Source: Marinihelvus sp036351115
Lineage (GTDB): Bacteria > Pseudomonadota > Gammaproteobacteria > Xanthomonadales > SZUA-36
Reading direction: 5' to 3'
Length of the DNA stretch: 64,000 bases
Assembly (NCBI GenBank): GCA_036351115.1
Contig: JAZBOL010000006.1
Coordinates: 1 to 64,000, forward strand
Shown: positions 1-7,802 of the stretch, piece by piece
Layout of the letters: every line of letters begins with the position of its first letter
How positions within the stretch are numbered: the first letter of the stretch is position 1
Program-made: the position numbers and the translations under genes
Notes under the pieces: generated by a model
Told to the model about the DNA's origin: nothing
Seen by the model: only the letters and a program-made list of their open reading frames with translations
Databases searched by the model: none

Positions 1-2407
1 AAAATTGCTCGCCCACCTGCGCGAAAGCCACGGCAAGTCCGAATCCGACGCCACGGCGCCGCGCCAGGTCACGCTCAAGCGCCGTTCCCACAGCGAACTG
101 CGCATCAAGGGCAGTGGCCCGCGTGCGACCACCAAAACGGTCAACGTCGAATTCCGCAAAAAGCGCACCTACGTCAAGCGCGATGCCCTCAAGGAGCATC
201 ACGCGGAGGACGAGGAGCGCGAAGCGGCGCGCAAGGCCCTGGAAGAAGCCCGGGCGCAGCGCGAGGCGGAAGCCCAGCGCGAGAAGGAAGAGCTCGAAGC
301 CCGCAGCCGCCAGCAGGCGGAGGAAGCAGCGCGCGCCGAGGCTGAAGACCGCGCCCGTAAAGAGCAGGAAGAGCAGGCGCGCCGAGAGGCGGAAGAACAG
401 GCGCGCGAAGCCGAAGAACAGCGCCTGGCGGAGGAGAAGGTCCGCAAGGACGAAGAAGAGCGCGCCCGGAAATTCGCCGAGGAAGAACGCAAGCGCAAAA
501 AGCAGGACAAAAAGCCCGCGACCCGCTACGGCCGGAAAGAGCTGCACGTGGCCGGTGGCGCCGCCAACCGGCGCCGCAAGCCCACACGCCGCGTCGGCCA
601 GTCGTCCTCGCGTCCGAGCGAGCACGGCTTTTCCCGCCCGACGGCCCCGGTCGTGCGCGAAATCGAGGTGCCGGAGACCATTACCGTGGCCGATCTCGCC
701 AAGCTCATGGCCGTCAAGGCCGGCGAGGTCATCAAGGTTCTCATGAACATGGGCACCATGGTCACCATCAACCAGATGCTGGACCAGGACACGGCCCTGC
801 TGGTGGTCGAGGAAATGGGCCACACGGGCAAGGCCGCGGAAGACAAGGACGTGGAGACCGAACTGCTCGTGGGGGCAACGGACGACGACGGCGAAGCCGT
901 GCCCCGCCCGCCGGTGGTCACGGTCATGGGCCACGTCGATCACGGCAAGACTTCCCTGCTTGACTATATCCGGGAAAGCCGCGTGGCGGCCGGTGAAGCC
1001 GGCGGCATCACGCAACACATCGGCGCCTACCACGTGGACACGCCCAAGGGCGGCATCACCTTCCTGGACACGCCGGGCCACGCTGCCTTCACCTCCATGC
1101 GCGCCCGTGGCGCCCAGGCCACGGACATCGTGATTCTCGTGGTGGCGGCGGACGATGGCGTCATGCCGCAGACGGAAGAGGCCATCCAGCATGCGCGGTC
1201 GGCGGAAGTGCCCCTGATCGTCGCCGTGAACAAGATGGACAAGCCCGAAGCGGATATCGAGCGGGTGAAAAGCGAGCTCGCCGCGAAGGAGGTGGTGCCG
1301 GAGGACTGGGGTGGCGAAGAGCAGTTCATCCCCGTATCGGCCCATACCGGTGAGGGCATCGACGATCTCCTGGAGGCCATCGGCCTGCAGGCGGAGCTGC
1401 TGGAACTCACCGCGGTCGAAGACCGCAATGCCCGGGGCATCGTCATCGAGTCGAGCCTGGACAAGGGTCGTGGCCCGCTGGCCACGGTGCTGGTGCAGGA
1501 AGGCACCCTGAAGCAGGGTGACACCATGCTCGCCGGCCAGGAGATCGGCCGCGTGCGCGCCATGTTCGACGAGAACAGCAAGCAGGTGAAGAGCGTGGGA
1601 CCGTCCATGCCCGTCCAGGTGCTGGGTTTGTCCGGTGTGCCCATGGCCGGCGACGAGGTGATCGTCGCGGCCAACGAGCGCAAGGCCCGGGAAGCTGCCG
1701 CGAAGCGCCAGGAGCGCGAGCGCGAAGGACGGCTGGCCGAGAAGCAGGCCGCCAACCTGCAGAACCTCTTCGACAGCATGGGCAAGGGCGAACAGGCCCA
1801 GGTCAACCTCCTGATCCGTGCCGACGTGCAGGGCAGCGTGGAAGCGCTGCGCGAGTCGCTCGTCAAGCTGAGTAACGACGACGTCAAGATCAACATCATC
1901 GCTTCCGGCGTGGGGGCCATCACCGAGTCGGACGCGTCCCTGGCCCAGGCGTCGGACGCCATCATCGTCGGCTTCAACGTCCGTGCCGACGCGACGGCGC
2001 GCAAGACCATCCAGGAGCACGACCTCGACCTGCGTTACTACAGCGTGATCTACGACGCCATCGACGAGGTCAAGGCCGCAATCGAAGGCATTCTCGGCAC
2101 GGAGACGAAGGAAAACATCGTGGGCCTGGCCGAGGTGAAGGATGTGTTCCGCTCCAGCAGCCACGGCCCCATCGCCGGCTGCCTGGTGGTGGAGGGCGTG
2201 GTGCGTCGGGAGAACCCGATCCGCGTGCTGCGCGACAACACGGTGATCTTCGAGGGCGAGCTCGAGTCCCTGCGCCGCTTCAAGGACGACGTCAAGGAAG
2301 TGCAGTCCGGTACCGAGTGCGGCATCGGCGTGAAGCAGTACAACGACGTGCGTCCCGGCGACCAGATCGAGTGCTTCGAGCGCATCGAAGTGCAGCGGAC
2401 CCTCTGA
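1..2407 (+). CDS. infB: Translation initiation factor IF-2 (5' end cut by window)
   Basis: IF-2 is the GTPase that brings fMet-tRNA to the 30S ribosome. The frame is open from the first base and no start is visible, so the extreme N-terminus is missing. The first in-frame TTG at position 5 encodes an internal Leu. The visible part begins with the IF2 N-terminal domain (RKKRTYVKRD), followed by a long Glu/Arg/Ala-rich charged linker. The GTPase domain follows with GHVDHGKTSLLDY (G1), DTPGHAAF (G3) and NKMDK (G4), then domains II-IV ending in CFERIEVQRTL. It is followed 12 nt later by rbfA, the usual nusA-infB-rbfA-truB order. Identification is certain. Confidence 0.98.
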   Translation, partial: KLLAHLRESHGKSESDATAPRQVTLKRRSHSELRIKGSGPRATTKTVNVEFRKKRTYVKRDALKEHHAEDEEREAARKALEEARAQREAEAQREKEELEARSRQQAEEAARAEAEDRARKEQEEQARREAEEQAREAEEQRLAEEKVRKDEEERARKFAEEERKRKKQDKKPATRYGRKELHVAGGAANRRRKPTRRVGQSSSRPSEHGFSRPTAPVVREIEVPETITVADLAKLMAVKAGEVIKVLMNMGTMVTINQMLDQDTALLVVEEMGHTGKAAEDKDVETELLVGATDDDGEAVPRPPVVTVMGHVDHGKTSLLDYIRESRVAAGEAGGITQHIGAYHVDTPKGGITFLDTPGHAAFTSMRARGAQATDIVILVVAADDGVMPQTEEAIQHARSAEVPLIVAVNKMDKPEADIERVKSELAAKEVVPEDWGGEEQFIPVSAHTGEGIDDLLEAIGLQAELLELTAVEDRNARGIVIESSLDKGRGPLATVLVQEGTLKQGDTMLAGQEIGRVRAMFDENSKQVKSVGPSMPVQVLGLSGVPMAGDEVIVAANERKAREAAAKRQEREREGRLAEKQAANLQNLFDSMGKGEQAQVNLLIRADVQGSVEALRESLVKLSNDDVKINIIASGVGAITESDASLAQASDAIIVGFNVRADATARKTIQEHDLDLRYYSVIYDAIDEVKAAIEGILGTETKENIVGLAEVKDVFRSSSHGPIAGCLVVEGVVRRENPIRVLRDNTVIFEGELESLRRFKDDVKEVQSGTECGIGVKQYNDVRPGDQIECFERIEVQRTL

Positions 2408-2419
2408 GGCGCCTGAGCC

Positions 2420-2854
2420 GTGCCCCGTGACTTCAGTCGTTCCGAGCGGGTTGCCGGCGAGATGCGCCGGGAGCTCGCGAGGCTGATCCAGAGGGAGGTC
2501 AAGGACCCGGCCGTCGGCTTCATCAGCGTCTCCGACGTGGAAGTGTCCCGGGACCTGTCCCACGCCAAGGTGTTCGTCACGGTCTTCGAGGAAGACAAGG
2601 CGAAGGACTCGATCCGGGCTCTCAACAAGGCCGCGGGCTTTCTACGCGGACGCCTGGGCCAGGAAATGCGCATTCGCAGCGTACCGGAGCTCAGCTTCCG
2701 GCACGACGATTCGGTGGAAACCGGGCAGCGCATGGACCAGCTCATCGACCGGGCGGTCTCCGCGGACGGGAGCCGGCAGGATGAATCCGAGCGCGCCGAC
2801 GACACCCCCGGGAGTGAAGCGGGTGGCGAAGACAGCGACAACGGTTCCCCCTAG
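2420..2854 (+). CDS. rbfA: Ribosome-binding factor A
   Basis: RbfA binds the 30S subunit and helps mature the 5' end of 16S rRNA. The 144-residue protein starts at GTG, 12 nt after the infB stop. It opens with the typical family sequence RVAGEMRRELARLIQREVKDP and carries the SVSDVEVSRDLSHAKVFV strand-helix of the KH-like fold. The C-terminal 30 residues are acidic and probably disordered, which is common in this family. The gene lies between infB and truB as expected and is probably co-transcribed with them. Confidence 0.96.
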   Translation: MPRDFSRSERVAGEMRRELARLIQREVKDPAVGFISVSDVEVSRDLSHAKVFVTVFEEDKAKDSIRALNKAAGFLRGRLGQEMRIRSVPELSFRHDDSVETGQRMDQLIDRAVSADGSRQDESERADDTPGSEAGGEDSDNGSP

Positions 2855-2863
2855 GGGCACCGC

Positions 2864-3787
2864 GTGGCCCGGCGCCGCAAGGGAGACCCGGTAGACGGCG
2901 TCGTCCTGCTGGACAAGCCGGCGGGTCTGTCCTCCAACCAGGCGCTGCAGCGTGTCCGGCGCCTGTTCAATGCCCGCAAGGGTGGCCACACCGGCACCCT
3001 GGATCCCTTCGCCACGGGCCTTCTGCCCCTGTGCTTCGGCGAGGCCAGCAAAACCACCGCGTTCCTCCTCGACGCCCGCAAGACCTACCGGGCCGTGGCC
3101 CGCTTCGGTGCGGCCACCGCGACCGGTGATCCGGAAGGGGAGGTGGTGACCGAGGGGCCGGTGCCGGACCTGGACCCGGCCGCCATGGCCGCGTTGCTGG
3201 AGCGCTTCACCGGTGACATCGAGCAGGTCCCGCCCATGTATTCGGCCCTCAAGGTCGACGGCAAGCCGCTGTACGAACTGGCCCGCCAGGGCATCACGGT
3301 GCCGCGCAAACCCCGTGCCGTCACCATTCACCGCCTGGAAGCGATCGACTGGACGCCGCCGGATCTCACCTTCGACGTCGAATGCTCCAAGGGCACCTAC
3401 ATCCGCACCCTGGCCGAGGATCTCGCCACCGCCCTCGACTCCGTGGCGCATCTCGTGAGCCTGAGGCGCCTGCAGGTCGGGGCGTTTTCCGGTGAGCACA
3501 TGGTCACCCTGGAGGCGCTGGAGGCGGCGGCGGAGCAGGGCACGCTGTTCGAGCACCTGCTGCCCGTGGACGCGGGGCTGCCGCACTGGCCCGTGGTGAC
3601 GCTCGATGGCCCTGGCGCGAGGGCGTTTCAAAACGGAAACCCGGCGCCGATCCGGTCCGATTCAGCCCCGGAATCCGGCGTCTGGGTGCGCGCCTATGGC
3701 CCGGACCAGGTCCCCCTCGGGCTCGGTCAGGCCGACGCCGGTCACGTGCACCCCCGCAAGGTTTTCGTGGCCGGGAAAACCGTGTAA
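2864..3787 (+). CDS. truB: tRNA pseudouridine(55) synthase TruB
   Basis: TruB makes pseudouridine 55 in the T-loop of most tRNAs. The 307-residue protein starts at GTG, 9 nt after rbfA. It has the opening block GVVLLDKPAGLSSNQAL and the catalytic block GGHTGTLDPFATGLLPL, whose Asp (about residue 47) is the nucleophile. The later blocks MYSALKVDGKPLYELAR and SKGTYIRTLAEDL are also typical. The C-terminal region fits a degenerate PUA-like domain. Length and order are normal for a gammaproteobacterium. Confidence 0.97.
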   Translation: MARRRKGDPVDGVVLLDKPAGLSSNQALQRVRRLFNARKGGHTGTLDPFATGLLPLCFGEASKTTAFLLDARKTYRAVARFGAATATGDPEGEVVTEGPVPDLDPAAMAALLERFTGDIEQVPPMYSALKVDGKPLYELARQGITVPRKPRAVTIHRLEAIDWTPPDLTFDVECSKGTYIRTLAEDLATALDSVAHLVSLRRLQVGAFSGEHMVTLEALEAAAEQGTLFEHLLPVDAGLPHWPVVTLDGPGARAFQNGNPAPIRSDSAPESGVWVRAYGPDQVPLGLGQADAGHVHPRKVFVAGKTV

Positions 3788-3805
3788 AAATCACGGCTTA
3801 AAGGG

Positions 3806-3834
3806 TTGTTTGGAGCGGCAGGCCCCGTTACAAT
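3806..3834 (+). promoter_or_regulatory. Sigma70-type promoter for rpsO(-pnp)
   Basis: A -35 TTGTTT (3806-3811) is separated by exactly 17 bp from a -10 TACAAT (3829-3834) in the truB-rpsO gap. This would give rpsO, and possibly pnp, a transcript independent of the infB operon, as in E. coli. It is a sequence match only. Confidence 0.65.
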
Positions 3835-3888
3835 ACGCGGCTCTTTCAACCCCCGGGGCTTACCGAGGGCTTTGCAAAGACCCAGTCG

Positions 3889-3923
3889 GCCGTCTCCGGG
3901 GATCTCGGAGAGGGCGGGTTTTT
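3889..3923 (+). promoter_or_regulatory. Hairpin plus T-tract in the rpsO leader (attenuator- or terminator-like)
   Basis: GCCGTCTCCG (3889-3898) pairs with CGGAGAGGGC (3906-3915) through nine of ten positions around a 7-nt loop. GGG and five T residues follow (3919-3923). This looks like an intrinsic terminator for read-through from truB, or an attenuator in the new rpsO transcript, because it lies downstream of the rpsO promoter. Confidence 0.55.
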
Positions 3924-3959
3924 ACAAAGGCCTCGCGGCTCTAGTCATGGAGAACAACC

Positions 3960-4229
3960 ATGTCTTTTAATGCTGAGGCAAAAAGCAAGATCGTCGAGGA
4001 ATACAAGCGCTCCGAGAGCGACACCGGCTCCCCCGAGGTGCAGGTGGCCCTTCTGACCGCGCGTATTCGTCACCTGACGGACCACTTCAAGACCCACAAG
4101 GGCGACCACCACTCGCGCCGCGGTCTGCTGCGGCTGGTGAACCAGCGTCGCAGCCTGCTCGATTACCTGAAGAACAAGGACATCGAGCGGTACCGCGACC
4201 TGATCGGTCGGCTGGGTCTGCGTCGTTAA
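3960..4229 (+). CDS. rpsO: 30S ribosomal protein S15
   Basis: S15 is a primary 16S rRNA-binding protein of the small subunit platform. The product has 89 residues, the normal length, with the family blocks SDTGSPEVQVALLTARI, LTDHFKTHKGDHHSRRGL and LVNQRRSLLDYL. It ends in the usual RYRDLIGRLGLRR. A GGAG ribosome-binding site lies about 10 nt before the ATG. pnp follows 106 nt downstream, the conserved pair in which S15 and PNPase are often autoregulated at the RNA level. Confidence 0.99.
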   Translation: MSFNAEAKSKIVEEYKRSESDTGSPEVQVALLTARIRHLTDHFKTHKGDHHSRRGLLRLVNQRRSLLDYLKNKDIERYRDLIGRLGLRR

Positions 4230-4269
4230 GTCCCTGCAGCTCTTTTTGTCGAATTCGACTCGGTAAAGC

Positions 4270-4296
4270 GCCTGGCAAACGTTCGTTCTGCCGGGC
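4270..4296 (+). promoter_or_regulatory. Stem-loop between rpsO and pnp
   Basis: GCCTGGCA (4270-4277) pairs with TGCCGGGC (4289-4296), with one G-T pair, around an 11-nt loop; a T-rich stretch follows. In E. coli the equivalent gap holds the rpsO terminator and the RNase III-cut hairpin of pnp autoregulation. This stem-loop could serve either role. Confidence 0.45.
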
Positions 4297-4335
4297 CTTT
4301 GTCGTTTCTCACATTTTCATTTCAGGAATCTTGAC

Positions 4336-6423
4336 GTGCAAAAAATCACGAAGACGTTCATGTTCGGTGACCACGAAGTCACCCTCGAAACCGGTCGCGT
4401 GGCCCGCCAGGCCGACGCCACCGTGCTGGTCTCCATGGCCGACACCGTCGTCATGGTCGCCGCCGTGGGACGCAAGGAGGCCAACCCCGGCCAGTCCTTC
4501 TTCCCGCTGACGGTCAACTACCAGGAAAAATTCTACGCAGCCGGCCGCATCCCCGGCGGCTTCTTCAAGCGCGAAGGCCGCCCCACGGAAAAGGAAGTGC
4601 TGACCTGCCGTCTCATCGACCGGCCGATTCGCCCGCTCTTTCCCAAGGGCTTCCTCAACGAGGTGCAGGTGACGGCCAACCTCATTTCCGCCAACCCGGA
4701 AGTGGATGGTGACATCCCGGCCCTGCTCGGCGCCTCCGCGGCCCTGGCCCTGTCCGGTATGCCGTTCAGCGGCCCCATCGGCGCCGCCAAGGTCGGTTAC
4801 GTGAACGGCGAGTACGTGCTGAACCCCACCGCCTCCCAGCTGGAAGACTCCAAGCTGGAGCTCGTGGTGGCCGGTACGGAGAAGGCCGTGCTCATGGTGG
4901 AGTCGGAGGCAGACCTGCTGTCCGAGGACGTCATGCTTGGCGCCGTGACCTTCGGTCACGAGGCCATGCAGGTGGCCATCAAGGCCATCAACGAACTCTG
5001 CGCCGAGGTGGGCGTGGACAAGTGGGACTGGGCAGCCCCGAGCGTCGACGAGGGCCTGCTGGCCCAGGTCGAAGGCGCCGCGAAGGAAGGCCTGACACAG
5101 GCCTACCAGATCGTCGACAAGCTCCAGCGCCGTGACGCCGTGAGCGCCGTCAAGGCCGCCGTCATCGAGCAGCTGGCCGACGACGAGGACGAGTCCAAGC
5201 CGTCCAGTGGAGACGTGGCCGACTACTTCTACAAGGTCGAGAAAACCCTCGTGCGTGAACGCGTACTGAGTGGCGAGCCCCGCATCGACGGCCGCTCTCC
5301 CACGGACGTGCGCCAGATCACCGTGGAAGCCGGCATTCTGCCGCGCACCCACGGTTCGGCCCTGTTCACCCGCGGCGAAACCCAGGCCATCGTGACCACG
5401 ACCCTGGGCACCACGCGGGACGCGCAGATCATCGATGCGGTGACCGGCGAGTACAAGGACCCGTTCATGCTGCACTACAACTTCCCCCCGTTCTGCGTGG
5501 GTGAGACCGGCTTCATGGGCGGTCCCAAGCGTCGCGAAATCGGCCACGGTCGCCTGGCGCGCCGCGGCATCTCCGCCGTGCTGCCGGCCCCGGAGTCCTT
5601 CCCCTACGTGATTCGCGTGGTGTCGGAAATTACCGAGTCCAACGGGTCCAGCTCCATGGCCTCCGTGTGCGGCTCCTCCCTGGCCATGATGGACGCCGGT
5701 GTGCCCCTGAAGGCGCCGGTGGCGGGTATCGCCATGGGCCTCGTGAAGGAAGGCGACCGGTTTGCGGTCCTGTCCGACATCCTGGGTGACGAAGACCACC
5801 TCGGCGACATGGATTTCAAGGTGGCCGGCACCAAGGACGGCATTACCGCCCTGCAGATGGACATCAAGATCGAGGGCATCAACGAGGAGATCATGAAGAT
5901 CGCCCTGGCCCAGGCCAATGACGGTCGCAACTACATCCTCGGTGAGATGAACAAGGTGCTGGCCGAGCCGCGCGCGGAAATGAGCGAATTCGCCCCGCGC
6001 CTCATGACCATGAAGATCCACCCGGACAAGATCCGCGACGTGATCGGTAAGGGGGGTGTCACCATCCGCTCCATCACCGAGGAGACCGGCGCCACCATCG
6101 ACATCGACGATGACGGCACGATCACCATCGGTTCCGTGGACAAGGCCGCCGGCGACGAAGCGCGCAAGCGTATCGAGCAGATCACGGCGGACATCGAGCC
6201 GGGCCAGATCTTCGAAGGCAAGGTCATCAAGATAATGAACTTCGGCGCCTTCGTGTCCCTGACCCCGGGCCGTGACGGCCTGGTGCACATCTCCCAGCTC
6301 TCCGACGAGCGCGTGGAAGAAGTCACCGACGTGGTCAAGGAAGGCGAGATCGTGAAGGTGAAGGTCCTGGAGGTGGACAAGCAGGGTCGTATTCGCCTGT
6401 CCATGAAGGAGGTGGCGGAGTAA
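4336..6423 (+). CDS. pnp: Polyribonucleotide nucleotidyltransferase (PNPase)
   Basis: PNPase degrades RNA 3' to 5' by phosphorolysis and is part of the degradosome. The 695-residue protein starts at GTG. It has two RNase PH-like domains joined by an alpha-helical linker; the second contains the conserved block TEITESNGSSSMASVCG. A KH domain (IHPDKIRDVIGKGGVTI) and a C-terminal S1 domain (GKVIKIMNFGAFVSL...HISQLS) follow. It ends in RIRLSMKEVAE. A second copy of this 3' end lies 2.8 kb downstream (9216-9254), which suggests that something inserted at the end of the gene. Confidence 0.98.
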   Translation: MQKITKTFMFGDHEVTLETGRVARQADATVLVSMADTVVMVAAVGRKEANPGQSFFPLTVNYQEKFYAAGRIPGGFFKREGRPTEKEVLTCRLIDRPIRPLFPKGFLNEVQVTANLISANPEVDGDIPALLGASAALALSGMPFSGPIGAAKVGYVNGEYVLNPTASQLEDSKLELVVAGTEKAVLMVESEADLLSEDVMLGAVTFGHEAMQVAIKAINELCAEVGVDKWDWAAPSVDEGLLAQVEGAAKEGLTQAYQIVDKLQRRDAVSAVKAAVIEQLADDEDESKPSSGDVADYFYKVEKTLVRERVLSGEPRIDGRSPTDVRQITVEAGILPRTHGSALFTRGETQAIVTTTLGTTRDAQIIDAVTGEYKDPFMLHYNFPPFCVGETGFMGGPKRREIGHGRLARRGISAVLPAPESFPYVIRVVSEITESNGSSSMASVCGSSLAMMDAGVPLKAPVAGIAMGLVKEGDRFAVLSDILGDEDHLGDMDFKVAGTKDGITALQMDIKIEGINEEIMKIALAQANDGRNYILGEMNKVLAEPRAEMSEFAPRLMTMKIHPDKIRDVIGKGGVTIRSITEETGATIDIDDDGTITIGSVDKAAGDEARKRIEQITADIEPGQIFEGKVIKIMNFGAFVSLTPGRDGLVHISQLSDERVEEVTDVVKEGEIVKVKVLEVDKQGRIRLSMKEVAE
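6391..6407 (+). repeat. Left copy of a 17-bp direct repeat at the pnp 3' end
   Basis: ATTCGCCTGTCCATGAA occurs here in the pnp coding sequence and again, identical, at 9216-9232. In both copies the downstream sequence continues with a similar GAGGT...GGCGAG block and later a GGCGCC-stem terminator. The repeats bracket the lower-GC two-gene insert and look like attachment-site or target duplications. Confidence 0.75.
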
Positions 6424-6444
6424 GTCCGCTCACCCGGAACGCTG

Positions 6445-6473
6445 AAAACGGCGCCTTCGGGCGCCGTTTTTTT
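6445..6473 (+). terminator. Rho-independent terminator after pnp
   Basis: AAACGGCGCC (6446-6455) and GGCGCCGTTT (6460-6469) form a perfect 10-bp stem with a TTCG tetraloop. A run of seven T residues follows. It ends the rpsO-pnp transcript. Confidence 0.92.
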
Positions 6474-6625
6474 GTGGGTTAGATCCGAGAAGCGGCGAAA
6501 CTGGTGGTGTGGATCGCGTAGCAAGCGGTGCATCACAGTCAAAGGTTTCTGATGGGCTGTTTTCTTGCACCCAGAAATGCTGTTTCGGTCGTTGTCACTA
6601 GAAGTGAAATTTTCGTCGCCCATAC

Positions 6626-6631
6626 TATAAT
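6626..6631 (+). promoter_or_regulatory. Perfect -10 box TATAAT for the insert operon
   Basis: TATAAT at 6626-6631 has only a weak -35 candidate (AGTGAA, 6603-6608, 17-bp spacing). It lies about 75 nt before the first insert gene in locally AT-rich DNA (about 43 % GC over 6601-6660 by hand count). It is a likely start of transcription for the two unknown genes. Confidence 0.45.
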
Positions 6632-6704
6632 GGAGTCGCACAAGCGCCCGATTTTTTTACTATGGATTCTGTCTCCCCCCCCTGTAAGTCGAGCTCTGGT
6701 AGGC

Positions 6705-7802
6705 ATGAAAGGCTACTCGCTGCCTGGTAAGGCTAAAATCTGGACAACGCTCTGCGCTATTCCAGTGTTTCTATCAGTCTCATCCGTTAGCTTGGGAGAT
6801 GGCGGTCTTCCTTACGTTGAACCACCGGGGGTCGATTTGTGGGCTCCGCCTCAGCCGATACCTGAGCGAAGCCCCCTCTACATAAAACTTGATGATCGTG
6901 GACAACCCGTCAGTCTCCAGTTGACGCCAATGGAAGATGGAACACTCGATCTCAGAAGCGAGGTCATCCCAGAATCGACGATAGAGCAGCTTTCGAAAAG
7001 GTTCGACCTTATCTTCACGGAAGCAGCTGCGCCAAATTCCAGTATTTCAACGGCGGGTCCGACCATGCAGGCAGCTGCGAGCTCTTGCCCACTGCCTTCG
7101 AGCTTCACGATCGCGGGGGATGCCAATGGAGAACCGGTGTCAGAGCAAGTTTTTCCCAGCACCAATCGCCCTCCAGGCGCCAACACGCAGTGGATCGTTT
7201 TTGATTTTTTCACCTACAGCTACCGAGGATCAAACGCCCACATGCCAGTCGTGCTTCGGTTCAAAGACGTGATACACGGTTGGGGTGCGTTTTTTGGCGA
7301 GAATAGCGGTAGCAGTCAAGGGTGTGGCGCGAGTTCGGAATTCAATACTCAGATACAGGGGTGGGTTCAGCAACCGCCGTTCCCGGGTTGGAATCCTGAC
7401 GTCGATCCGCCGCCGCCCCCGGGGCCTACTTGGCAGTCACTGGCCTACAAAGGGAGTTGCGGGACAGAGCTTTACGACGGACCAGCCTGGGACCCTGTGA
7501 CAAGCTGGACACCCCGCTACAGGATGACAATCCACTCAGCATCCTCTCACTGGGCCGCCTATCAGGTACAGGAGTGGTTCGCATACACCGGCTGGAGCGT
7601 CGTCACACCGTGGACCGCGTTGGACACGGATCAGCCGGATTTGCCGCCTCCAGACGGTACCGGGGCGAATTGGCTCTATCCTCCACCGCCTTACGACCAA
7701 TCATCAACAGGCATTTTTATTTGGCTCGACGAGGTCCTTCAGCGGTGTTCCTTGGTGGTCAGTGCACTTTACCAATGTGCAGTGCGGCTGGTTCTGACAT
7801 GA
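6705..7802 (+). CDS. Unknown secreted protein, first gene of the pnp-end insert
   Basis: I do not recognise this 365-residue protein. The chosen ATG has an upstream GGTAGG and gives an N-terminal signal peptide (MKGYSLPGKAKIWTTLC followed by a hydrophobic core ending near SVSLGDGG). Earlier in-frame ATGs would overlap the promoter. The mature part is rich in Pro, Ser and Trp, with a Pro-run near DPPPPPGPTWQS and several Cys residues. Base composition is visibly lower in GC than the flanks. Its stop overlaps the start of the next gene (ATGA), so the two are translationally coupled. The pair may be an accessory secreted or surface module. Confidence 0.75.
   Translation: MKGYSLPGKAKIWTTLCAIPVFLSVSSVSLGDGGLPYVEPPGVDLWAPPQPIPERSPLYIKLDDRGQPVSLQLTPMEDGTLDLRSEVIPESTIEQLSKRFDLIFTEAAAPNSSISTAGPTMQAAASSCPLPSSFTIAGDANGEPVSEQVFPSTNRPPGANTQWIVFDFFTYSYRGSNAHMPVVLRFKDVIHGWGAFFGENSGSSQGCGASSEFNTQIQGWVQQPPFPGWNPDVDPPPPPGPTWQSLAYKGSCGTELYDGPAWDPVTSWTPRYRMTIHSASSHWAAYQVQEWFAYTGWSVVTPWTALDTDQPDLPPPDGTGANWLYPPPPYDQSSTGIFIWLDEVLQRCSLVVSALYQCAVRLVLT

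Noticed and set aside
2850..3794. Minus-strand open frames opposite truB
   Set aside because: They overlap certain genes on the other strand and show no conserved features.
4309..6288. 659-codon open frame antisense to pnp
   Set aside because: It mirrors the codon pattern of pnp in GC-rich DNA, is His/Gly/Asp-rich without family features, and pnp is certain.
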